Assembly: GCA_964569295.1 (NCBI GenBank)
Contig: CAZMVU010000008.1
Coordinates: 1 to 56,608, forward strand
Direction of reading: 5' to 3'
Length of the DNA: 56,608 nucleotides
From: CAZMVU01 sp964569295
GTDB lineage: Bacteria; Hydrogenedentota; Hydrogenedentia; Hydrogenedentales; JAGMZX01
Part shown: piece after piece, positions 9,223 to 16,957 of the stretch
How the letters are laid out: each line of letters starts with the position of its first letter
How positions within the stretch are numbered: position 1 is the first letter of the stretch
The notes under the pieces: generated by a model
What the model was told of the DNA's origin: nothing
What the model saw: only the letters and a program-made list of their open reading frames with translations
The model's database searches: none
Made by a program: the position numbers and the translations under genes

Positions 9223-11103
9223 CTATTGGCACAGGGTCATAATCTGGCGCAGCGGGCGCACCAAAAAGGTCCGGGGCGTGTGCTTCAAGACTTCTTCGAA
9301 GGTGGTCACGCCACGAATCACCTTCGCGATCGCGTCTTCACGCATACTCACCAAGCCTGTAGACTCGACGGAAAGCCGCCGAATCTCGTGGGATGTAGCC
9401 TTCTGCAGGATGGCATCCTTGATGCTGTTATTGAGAATGAGCAGTTCATACGCGCCCACCCGGCCGCGGTAACCGGTGTACATACAAGCGCTGCAGCCGC
9501 GCCCCTTCTTGAACTCATACTCGCGCACGGCCTTCAGGTCGAGTCCGACCGCCTGCACCTCGCGTGGCGCCGGCGTGTATGGCGCGGCGCACTGCGGGCA
9601 AATCCGCCGCAAGAGGCGTTGCGCCAACACCGAGATCACCGTCGACGAGATGAGAAACGTCTCGATGTCCATATCCATAAGGCGCAGAAGCCCCCCGATG
9701 GTGTCCTCCGTGTGGAACGTCGAGTAAACCTTGTGGCCCGTGAGCGCCGCCTGAATAGCCACCTCCGCGGTGGTCTTGTCTCGGATTTCACCCAGCACGA
9801 TGATATCCGGATCCTGCCGCACGATCTCACGCAGCGTAGCGCTGAAATCACGTCCGGCCTTCTCGTAAATCGAACACTGCACGATGCCATCGATAGTGTA
9901 TGCGACTGGATCTTCAGCGGTGATAATCTTCGCGGAAATATCGTTGCAATAGTCGATGCTCGAATACAATGTCGTGGTTTTGCCCGACCCCGTTGGGCCG
10001 GTGATAAGCACCACGCCGGTCGGCAAATCGAGCACATCTTCCCGGTAGCGCTCGAGCATGGAGGACACCATGCCCAGTTCATCGAGACTGACCAGGCCCA
10101 TCTCCTTGTTGAGAATGCGCAAGACGGCCGACTCGCCAAAGACCGTGACATAAACCGAGAGGCGCAAATCTAAGTCCTTGCCGTCGTACTCATAGATAAT
10201 ACGCCCGCCCTGGTGGCGCTGGTGCTCCGTAATGTTGGCTTGTGCCATGATCTTGATGCGTGAGATGAGCTTGGGCAGCATATCCAACGGCAGGTCCGTC
10301 TTGTATACCAGCACCCCGTCAATACGGTAACGCAGGCGGATCTTGTCCGCCATTGGCTCGATATGGACATCGCTCGCCCCTTCCTCGATAGCCTGCTTGA
10401 GGATGTGGTGCACCAATTGGACCACGGTATCCTCAGCCGTAGCGGGTTCGGCGGCCTTTTCCGCGGGGGCGCGCTGACTGAACCCGCGAAACTCGGCGAT
10501 TGTCGCCCTGATGGCGTCGGCCGGCCCCAACGCCAGCTGATAATGCCCCAGGTACAACTCCTCGATGGCGTGGCGTGCATTCTCGTCATCGAGGCTGGAC
10601 ACAACGCACGTCACCATGCCCTCCTCACTCCGGCTGAAAGGAAGGAACAGGTTGCGATCGAGAAAATCCGGCGAGACGCCCTGCAACAGCCCGCTCTCGA
10701 CCATGCCGAAACTCGGCTCGATGTAGGGCACGCGCGCCTGGTTTGCAATGTTGAGCAAGAGCGTACGCTCGTTCAGCACGCCCAATTCGATGAGCGCCTC
10801 ACCCAGCCGCAGTTGCTTTTCCCCTTGCAGGGCCAGCGCCATCTCGAGCGATTCCCCCGTAATGATCCCCTGCTCCACCAGCATCTCGCCCAAGCGCATG
10901 TGCTGGCCGTGCTTGGCAATCGCTTCGGCCACATGCTGTTTCGTGGCATAACCCAGCTCCACCACGAGTTCGCCGAACTGCTTGGGTTGCTCGAGCAACC
11001 GCTGAATACGCAATGCGCGCCTGAGTTGCGCCTCGTCGATGATTCCCTCGTCTACCAGCACCTGGCCAATGGCCGAGCGATACTCTTTCTGCGTGGCCGA
11101 CAT
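9223..11103 (-). CDS. GspE/PilB-type secretion ATPase with four N-terminal MshEN-like repeats
   Basis: This 626 aa ATPase of the type II secretion/type IV pilus assembly family would power pilus or pseudopilus extension at the inner membrane. The Walker A motif is GPTGSGKTTT (369-378), the Walker B region IIVLGEIRD (435-442), with a C-terminal zinc site C502, C505, C537, C540. Residues about 10-125 hold four repeats of roughly 30 aa built on LGExLxExG....L..AL..Q. The third and fourth have the leading RLGE (R70, R99) of the MshEN c-di-GMP-binding motif. No pilin, GspF/PilC or secretin gene is nearby, so the gspE versus pilB assignment is left open. Confidence 0.9.
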   Translation of the reverse strand: MSATQKEYRSAIGQVLVDEGIIDEAQLRRALRIQRLLEQPKQFGELVVELGYATKQHVAEAIAKHGQHMRLGEMLVEQGIITGESLEMALALQGEKQLRLGEALIELGVLNERTLLLNIANQARVPYIEPSFGMVESGLLQGVSPDFLDRNLFLPFSRSEEGMVTCVVSSLDDENARHAIEELYLGHYQLALGPADAIRATIAEFRGFSQRAPAEKAAEPATAEDTVVQLVHHILKQAIEEGASDVHIEPMADKIRLRYRIDGVLVYKTDLPLDMLPKLISRIKIMAQANITEHQRHQGGRIIYEYDGKDLDLRLSVYVTVFGESAVLRILNKEMGLVSLDELGMVSSMLERYREDVLDLPTGVVLITGPTGSGKTTTLYSSIDYCNDISAKIITAEDPVAYTIDGIVQCSIYEKAGRDFSATLREIVRQDPDIIVLGEIRDKTTAEVAIQAALTGHKVYSTFHTEDTIGGLLRLMDMDIETFLISSTVISVLAQRLLRRICPQCAAPYTPAPREVQAVGLDLKAVREYEFKKGRGCSACMYTGYRGRVGAYELLILNNSIKDAILQKATSHEIRRLSVESTGLVSMREDAIAKVIRGVTTFEEVLKHTPRTFLVRPLRQIMTLCQ

Positions 11104-11695
11104 AGCTGCCTCCGTACGCCGTCTATGAGCACCGGCGTACCATCCTCTCCCCCAAGCTGTTCCATAAACCCATCGCCTATGATACGGCTATGCCGCGCCC
11201 GTGGCAAGCTGGCACCCGGCCCGTCTGGGTTATCCCCAGTTTTTCGTAAGTTCTTGGCGCGCAAGCCGGGAGAAAAGGGGTTTTGTGTGCTCTCAGCCCA
11301 AGGCATTGGGCCCTGCACGCAAGCCTGAAAAGGTATAGGATGCATGGATTACCGGTGCGCGGCCTCTATCTACGGCAATGACGTGGACGAACGGCGCAAT
11401 CCTGCCATACCTGGGCACGCTCTCCACGTCTTTTCCCGGCCTCCGCAGGTCGTCCTTTTGACACGCCTCAAACACAAGCCGGGCACGAATACAGGCATGC
11501 ACGACTTGCACCCGAGGCCAGCAACGCAGTATAAAGCCGGACAGGGCAGTGTTTTCTGCCCCTGTTCGGCGTTTACCGTTTAAGAAGAATGAAAACATGG
11601 GACAGCCCACGCGATCGAAGACTCGCTTGGTTCCGTCCCGGTTTTCCGAACGAGTTTCGCAGGTTGGATAAACCGCAACCGGAGGATATGTACCC
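11104..11695. other. Non-coding 0.6 kb between the secretion ATPase gene and hflX
   Basis: This is a divergent intergenic region that should carry promoters for both flanking genes. No frame reads like a protein. It contains the second copy of a dispersed 20-bp word (11620-11639) and an SD-like GGAGG at 11681-11685 ahead of hflX. Confidence 0.6.
11620..11639 (-). repeat. Copy 2 of a dispersed 20-bp word (inverted)
   Basis: The reverse complement of this segment matches 93-112 at 19 of 20 positions. About 20 bases to the left, GGGACAGCCC at 11600-11609 forms a rough inverted partner to TTCCGTCCC. The unit at 11600-11639 therefore resembles a small palindromic repeat. Confidence 0.4.
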
Positions 11696-13321
11696 CTGCT
11701 AACCGGAAACCTCAGTGGCCTGAAGGCCTCTCAGTTGAAACAACTCGAGCGTCTGGCGAAGCGGCGCACCCACTCGGAATGCGTCGTGACGCAGGAAATG
11801 GCCCGCGCCCTGACTGAAATGTCGCGGGACATCCAGCGCCAGGTCGGCCTGCTCCTCAACCGCAAGGGCAATGTGACCGCAGTTATCGTGGGCGACGCCC
11901 GCGGCCTTTTCCTGCCTGACATCCGGCGCCGCGGCCGCGATCGCCTGGTTGGGCTTCGCCTGGTCCACACCCACCTTGGCCACCAGCAGCTCGACGATGA
12001 CGATCTCACCGACCTCGCGCTGCTGCGGCTCGACCTGGTGGCGGCGATCCAGGTGCAGGAGGACGGCTTGCCCGGCGCCTTGCACATGGCGCACTTGCTG
12101 CCGGACAACGCCGCGGGCGAGCCGTGGCAGGTGCTGCCGCCCACCACGGTACACGAGTTGGCGAACGATTTCCCTGCCATGATCGAGGCGCTCGAGGAGG
12201 AGTTCGAGCGGCACCGCAAACCGCGCCGCGCCGGCGACAACCGCGACCGCGCCATCCTGGTGCATGTATCCACGCACAACGGCACCGTGGCGCGGGACAG
12301 CGTGGCGGAACTGGGCGAGCTGGCCCGGAGCGCCGGGATCGAAGTGGTACATGAGCTTATCCAGCGCCGCTCCCCCGACCCGAAGTTCGTCATGGGCAAG
12401 GGCAAGCTGAAGCAGACGCTCATCAAGGCGATGCAGCTTGGCGCCGAGGTGATCGTGTTCGATTTGAACCTCTCGCCGTCGCAGGTGAAGGCCCTGGCGG
12501 AACTTACCGATCTGAAGGTGCTGGATCGAACCCAGGTTATCCTCGACATTTTCGCACAGCATGCCACCACCCGGGAAGGCAAGCTGCAAGTCGAGCTGGC
12601 ACAACTGCGCTACCTGTTGCCGCGGCTCGGGCAGAAGCACACCGCCTTCTCGCGCCTCACTGGCGGCATCGGCGGGCGTGGTCCCGGTGAAACGCAGCTC
12701 GAGGTGGACCGGCGGCGCGCGCGCGACCGCATCGCCCAGCTCGAGCGCGAAGTGAACAAGCTTGGTAAGCGGCGTGAACTGCGCCGGGGCGCCCGTTCAC
12801 GCAAGGGCGTGCCCATCGTGTCTATTGTGGGCTACACCAACGCCGGCAAGTCCACCCTGCTCAATAGCCTGACCCAGAGCGAGGTCATCGCCGAGGATGC
12901 CTTGTTTGCCACCTTGAACCCCGTGTCGCGGCGGTTGCGGTTTCCCCGCGAGCGCGAGGTGGTGATCACGGACACGGTGGGTTTCATCCGCAGTCTGCCG
13001 CCGGATCTCATGGCCGCGTTCCGCACCACCTTCGAGGAACTCCACGAGGCGGACCTCATCCTGCACGTAATCGATGGCGCCTGCCCGGACGTTGCGGAGA
13101 AACTCGCCACCGTGCAGCAGCTCCTGCAAGACCTTGAACTCGATACAAAACCGACTTTGGTCGTGCTGAACAAGACCGACCGGATAACCCCGGAAGAGGC
13201 GGAAGGCCTCACCATGCAGTATGACGGCGTACCCGTGTCGGCGCTCGATCGCGCTACGTTTGGCCCGCTGCTCGAAGAATTGGAGAAACGCCTGTGGTAC
13301 GAAGAACCCGTGCATACATAG
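11696..13321 (+). CDS. hflX: Ribosome-associated GTPase HflX
   Basis: HflX is a GTPase that splits or rescues stalled 70S ribosomes. The N-terminal HflX domain, a coiled linker, and a G domain with GYTNAGKST (G1), DTVGF (G3) and NKTD (G4) are clear. Conserved N-terminal sequence (LTGNLSGLKASQLKQL) begins before the first in-frame TTG at 11735. No in-frame ATG, GTG or TTG exists between the upstream stop (11669-11671) and that TTG. I therefore place the start at the CTG at 11696, ten bases after GGAGG. Alternatively, one base is missing in the C tract at 11693-11696: adding a C would join the ATG at 11688 as MYPLLTGNLSG. It overlaps the next gene by 28 bases. Confidence 0.88.
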   Translation: MLTGNLSGLKASQLKQLERLAKRRTHSECVVTQEMARALTEMSRDIQRQVGLLLNRKGNVTAVIVGDARGLFLPDIRRRGRDRLVGLRLVHTHLGHQQLDDDDLTDLALLRLDLVAAIQVQEDGLPGALHMAHLLPDNAAGEPWQVLPPTTVHELANDFPAMIEALEEEFERHRKPRRAGDNRDRAILVHVSTHNGTVARDSVAELGELARSAGIEVVHELIQRRSPDPKFVMGKGKLKQTLIKAMQLGAEVIVFDLNLSPSQVKALAELTDLKVLDRTQVILDIFAQHATTREGKLQVELAQLRYLLPRLGQKHTAFSRLTGGIGGRGPGETQLEVDRRRARDRIAQLEREVNKLGKRRELRRGARSRKGVPIVSIVGYTNAGKSTLLNSLTQSEVIAEDALFATLNPVSRRLRFPREREVVITDTVGFIRSLPPDLMAAFRTTFEELHEADLILHVIDGACPDVAEKLATVQQLLQDLELDTKPTLVVLNKTDRITPEEAEGLTMQYDGVPVSALDRATFGPLLEELEKRLWYEEPVHT

Positions 13322-14325
13322 CAGCGTGTCTGGTGATGTCCGGTTTCGCGGGTGCGGCGCATGCGCAGCCGCCGGCCGCCGCGCCCCTCGAAACCGCCCG
13401 GGACCATGTACAACGGTACGAGAAGCGTTTGGGCGCCATGGAGCAGGCGTGGAGTGAGGGGGACACCAACACGGCCGTGCGCCACCGGGAAGAAGCGCTC
13501 GAACACATCCGCACCGCGCTCGACTTGTTCCGCGCGGCAGGCGCCGATACGGCGGATGACCCGGAACTTGTGCAGGAATATGCCGCCGCATGCCGGCTTG
13601 CCGGCTACTGGGATCTGGCCGCCGAAGCACTGGCCCACCTCGCCCGCTCGCGGCCCAGGGATGCCGCCCTGCACGCCGACCTCGGTGAGGCCTGCCTGCG
13701 CACCGGCCCCGCCAAGCATGCGCCCGCCTTGGACGCGCTGAAGCATGCCCTCACATTGAACCCTGCCCCGCCGATTGAAACGCAAGCCCACACTACCCTC
13801 GGCGATCTCTACTGGACCCTCCGCCTGTATGATACCGCGCGGGCACATTACCGCAACGCGCTGGAAACCGCGCCCGGCGCCGTTCGTGCCGCCATCGGCA
13901 TGGCGGTCGTCGAGGCACGCGCGGGCGATATCGTGGCCGCATCGGAGCGGCTCGACGCCCTGGGCCGTTCCCTCCAGACCCACGACGCCGAAGTACGCGT
14001 AAAACTGCGCGACGCCCTCCACGGCTTCGACACCCTGCGCCGCACACTGCCCAACACCGCCACCCACCACCGCGCCTACGGGCGCTTGCTCTACCGGGCT
14101 GCGCGTGTATCCGAAGCCCTCCTCGCCCTGCGCCAAGCGGTGCGCATCGAGCCGGATGACGCCGAGACCTGGGCCTTTATCGGCAATATCCAAGGACAGC
14201 TCGGCAATGTAGACCAGGCCGCCAACGCCTTCGAAAAATCCCTCGAGGCGGATCCCGACCAACCCGCACTGCGCCAGCAGCTCGAGGGCATAAACCAAGC
14301 GCCGCAAGGGAAAGACACGCCCTAA
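13294..14325 (+). CDS. Exported TPR-repeat protein
   Basis: This 343 aa protein starts with a GTG inside the 3' end of hflX. Residues 1-24 form a plausible Sec signal peptide (ACLVMSGFAGAAHAQ) with an AxA-type cleavage site. The rest is alanine-rich helical hairpins in tetratricopeptide style. The clearest repeats are near residues 155-190 (LGDLYWTLRLYDTARAHYRN) and 250-330 (AYGRLLYRAARVSEALLALR, then IGNIQGQLGNVDQAANAFEK). It is probably a periplasmic protein-interaction scaffold; its partner is unknown. The overlap with hflX suggests co-expression but not a shared function. Confidence 0.7.
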   Translation: MVRRTRAYIAACLVMSGFAGAAHAQPPAAAPLETARDHVQRYEKRLGAMEQAWSEGDTNTAVRHREEALEHIRTALDLFRAAGADTADDPELVQEYAAACRLAGYWDLAAEALAHLARSRPRDAALHADLGEACLRTGPAKHAPALDALKHALTLNPAPPIETQAHTTLGDLYWTLRLYDTARAHYRNALETAPGAVRAAIGMAVVEARAGDIVAASERLDALGRSLQTHDAEVRVKLRDALHGFDTLRRTLPNTATHHRAYGRLLYRAARVSEALLALRQAVRIEPDDAETWAFIGNIQGQLGNVDQAANAFEKSLEADPDQPALRQQLEGINQAPQGKDTP

Positions 14326-14539
14326 TCGCCGGCCCCTATCGCCCGATCGCCCCCCTCGTTTTATGCGCCGCGCATAGTGGCGCCTTTTCCCCTTGTGTGT
14401 GGTGTTTTGGGCGCGTCGACCGCAACAAAAGATGGGCCCTGCGCGCGGAGACGGGCGACGGTCTCCCTTTTGGTTTAAGCGAGCTTGCAAAGGGTCTATA
14501 CCACAACGACCGCTAAGCATTTCTTCAGGCTGTTTTCCG

Positions 14540-14581
14540 GTGATAACACGCACTGTGCCCGATCACAGTGCGTGTTATCAC
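14540..14581. repeat. Perfect 18-bp inverted repeat (stem-loop)
   Basis: GTGATAACACGCACTGTG at 14540-14557 pairs perfectly with 14564-14581 across a 6-base loop. A short TTT follows on the + strand. It lies about 215 bases after the TPR gene and 41 bases from the end of the DUF3179 remnant. It could serve as a terminator for transcripts from either side or as a protein-binding operator. The surrounding 14326-14622 holds no gene. Confidence 0.55.
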
Positions 14582-14622
14582 TTTACGGCTTGGATACACA
14601 TCAATGTACAGTCTGAAGACCG

Positions 14623-14910
14623 TCATCGACCGCTGAAGACCTCGCTGTTCGGGTGAAACGCTGCCCACGCAAACCAGAATGTATGCACCAAGAGCGCGCT
14701 TTCCGGCGCCTGGATCACCTTTATCGTCTCCCCGTCCAACGCCTCCAGTACAATCGCTGCCCCGCCAAGGTTGTCTTCGAGACGTCCGCCGCGCCGCTTT
14801 GCCACTTCGGAAACCGGATAGGCGCGGCTACGCCCGTTGACCACTACACCCAATACGCGCGGCTTGTTTCGCAGCTTTGCTATGGGAACACTTTTGTCAT
14901 TGCCGTGCAT
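14623..14910 (-). pseudogene. C-terminal remnant of a DUF3179 protein
   Basis: The 95 aa frame reads RVLGVVVNGRSRAYPVSEV, then LGGAAIVLEA, and ends HTFWFAWAAFHPNSEVF. These are the closing blocks of DUF3179 proteins, normally exported and about 300-400 aa long. The upstream half, including the usual cysteine-containing repeat, is missing. In-frame codons before the ATG still read LPPLQRS and are then cut by a TGA at about 14935-14937. No SD precedes the ATG. I read it as a truncated remnant; a short expressed domain is possible but less likely. Confidence 0.6.
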
Positions 14911-15025
14911 GATCGAGCGCTGAAGGGGGGGTAATCAATACGTGCACATCGTACGAGCATCCCTTTTTATCCTGGCTACGCCACCGGCCTCAGACCTGGC
15001 GGGCGCCAATACCTGGACGGCGGGC

Positions 15026-15072
15026 AAAAAAACGCGCCGCAGTTGCCCGGATTCGGGCATTGCCGCGGCGCG
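15026..15072 (-). terminator. Rho-independent terminator of rpoD
   Basis: On the - strand, CGCGCCGC pairs with GCGGCGCG around an inner TGCCCG/CGGGCA hairpin. Seven Ts follow at 15032-15026. It lies 23 bases after the rpoD stop and is the best intrinsic terminator in the window. Confidence 0.85.
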
Positions 15073-15094
15073 ATAGCTTGGCGGTGGGGGGGCG

Positions 15095-16873
15095 CTACTG
15101 GTGCAAGCTCCACTCGACAAATGGCTTCAGTTCGCGCGACCGCGTGGGGTGGCGCATCTTGCGCAGTGCTTTCGCCTCGATCTGGCGCACGCGTTCGCGG
15201 GTGACGTTGAACACGCTGCCCACTTCCTCGAGGGTGCGCGGGTAGCCGTCGCCCAGGCCAAAGCGCAGGCGCAGCACTTTCTCCTCACGTTCGGTAAGGC
15301 TGCCGAGGACTTCGCTCAGCTTCTGCTGAAACACGGAGAAGGCGGTCGAGTTGGCGGGATTTTCCGCCCCTTTATCCTCGATGAAATCCCCGAAAGACGA
15401 ATCGCCCTCATCCCCGACAGGGGTCTCGAGGGAAATGGCTTCCTGGGCGATCTTGAGGATGGAGCGCACCTTGTCCGCGGACATCTGCATCTCTTCGGAG
15501 ATCTCTTCCGGGCTGGGCTCGCGGCCCAGTTCCTGCACCATGCGCCGGCTTGTGCGCACCAGTTTGTTAATGGACTCGATCATGTGCACCGGAATGCGGA
15601 TGGTGCGTGCCTGGTCCGCGATCGATCGCGTAATGGCCTGGCGAATCCACCAAGTGGCGTAGGTCGAAAACTTGTAGCCGCGCTGGTACTCGAACTTATC
15701 CACGGCCTTCATAAGGCCGATGTTCCCCTCCTGGATGAGATCGAGGAAGGACATGCCGCGGTTCGTGTATTTCTTGCCGATGGAGACCACCAAGCGCAGG
15801 TTCGCCTCGACAAGCTCCATCTTCGCATCGTAGATTTTCTCCTCCTTCTCCTTGATCGAATCGATGAGCGCGCTGATGTCATCCCGGGTGAGGTGGGCGT
15901 CTTCCTCGATCTGGTCTACTTTGCGCTGGGCGATTTGCAGGCGCCGCTCGGCATCGAGCAGAACGTCCTTCTCGATGTCGAACTTCTTGGCCGTCGAGGG
16001 GGTGCGCCGCACCTGCACGGCCATCTTGTGGATTTCTTCCTGTGCGAGGCCCACTTCGCGCTCGACCCGGTCTATCTCATCAATCGCGCTCCGAATGCGC
16101 CGTTTAAGGCCCTTGATCTTGCGCGCGATCTTCATGATCTCTTTGTTTTTCAGGGCGAACTGGCGAATAATCTCGACCTGTTCAGCGCGATACTGGGCGA
16201 CGCGTTCGGTGATGTTATCCCGGCTTTTCTTGGACAGCCCCGAGCGGCGGGCGCGCTTTTCCTGGCTTTCAATGGCCACATCGAGTTCGCCGATGCGTTC
16301 CATTCGAGCGGGAAGCTCCTTGACAAACTGGTGCTGGTCGCGCGGCTCTTCGATGTCGGAAATCTGTGCGATACTCAGGCGGCCTGCCAGCAGGCGCGCG
16401 GCGAGCATGGTCACTTCCTTGAGCGTGTAGGGCGTATTGAGCAACACATCCATAAGCTCATGCTCGGCCGCCTCGATCCGCTTGGCAATAGCGACCTCCT
16501 GGTCCTTCGTCAGCAGCGGCACGCGCCCCATCTCACGCAGGTACATCCGCACGGGATCATCTGCGCGCTCGAGGCGGTTGTGCTGGGCCTCGCGCTTGAG
16601 TTCCGCCCGCTTGGCCTCGCGCGCCTTGCGCTTTTGCTCGGCCTGGGTCTCCGCGTCTATCTGGTACTCTTCGACCACCTCGACGTTCATGTCGCTCAGC
16701 GCGACCATGACCTCGTCGAAGGCCTCGGCAGAGACATCCTCCGGCAGCATGTCCCCCAGTTCGTCATAGGTGACCGTGCCCTTCTTTTTTGCCTCTTCGA
16801 GGGCTACCTGCGTCTTTTTCGCGTCCGTGCTTTTTTTGGCGTCCATGCTTTTGTTACTCATGCGTACAGCCAT
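15095..16873 (-). CDS. rpoD: Primary sigma factor RpoD (sigma-70)
   Basis: This is the housekeeping sigma subunit of RNA polymerase. The 592 aa product starts at the ATG at 16873, with GAGGT four bases upstream. Order along the protein: a short region 1.1 with a lysine-rich start, region 1.2 (DDPVRMYLREMGRVPLLTKDQE), a long coiled non-conserved insert, region 2 (FLDLIQEGNIGLMKAVDKF, then FSTYATWWIRQAITRSIADQ), region 3, and region 4 with the helix-turn-helix TLEEVGSVFNVTRERVRQIE. The insert between regions 1.2 and 2 marks a group 1 sigma. It follows dnaG by 84 bases, as in the macromolecular synthesis operon, but rpsU is absent. A strong terminator follows. Confidence 0.96.
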   Translation of the reverse strand: MAVRMSNKSMDAKKSTDAKKTQVALEEAKKKGTVTYDELGDMLPEDVSAEAFDEVMVALSDMNVEVVEEYQIDAETQAEQKRKAREAKRAELKREAQHNRLERADDPVRMYLREMGRVPLLTKDQEVAIAKRIEAAEHELMDVLLNTPYTLKEVTMLAARLLAGRLSIAQISDIEEPRDQHQFVKELPARMERIGELDVAIESQEKRARRSGLSKKSRDNITERVAQYRAEQVEIIRQFALKNKEIMKIARKIKGLKRRIRSAIDEIDRVEREVGLAQEEIHKMAVQVRRTPSTAKKFDIEKDVLLDAERRLQIAQRKVDQIEEDAHLTRDDISALIDSIKEKEEKIYDAKMELVEANLRLVVSIGKKYTNRGMSFLDLIQEGNIGLMKAVDKFEYQRGYKFSTYATWWIRQAITRSIADQARTIRIPVHMIESINKLVRTSRRMVQELGREPSPEEISEEMQMSADKVRSILKIAQEAISLETPVGDEGDSSFGDFIEDKGAENPANSTAFSVFQQKLSEVLGSLTEREEKVLRLRFGLGDGYPRTLEEVGSVFNVTRERVRQIEAKALRKMRHPTRSRELKPFVEWSLHQ

Positions 16874-16957
16874 GTTTACCTCGACCGATCGTATACTGTT
16901 CGTTTCCAACCCTAAGCCCGAGGGCGCGCCTGCCCCGGCCCGTGTTATGGTTTCGTC

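Noticed and set aside
15101..16915. Open + strand frame of about 600 codons opposite rpoD
   Set aside because: Mirror of the rpoD codon pattern; His/Leu-rich composition and no domains.
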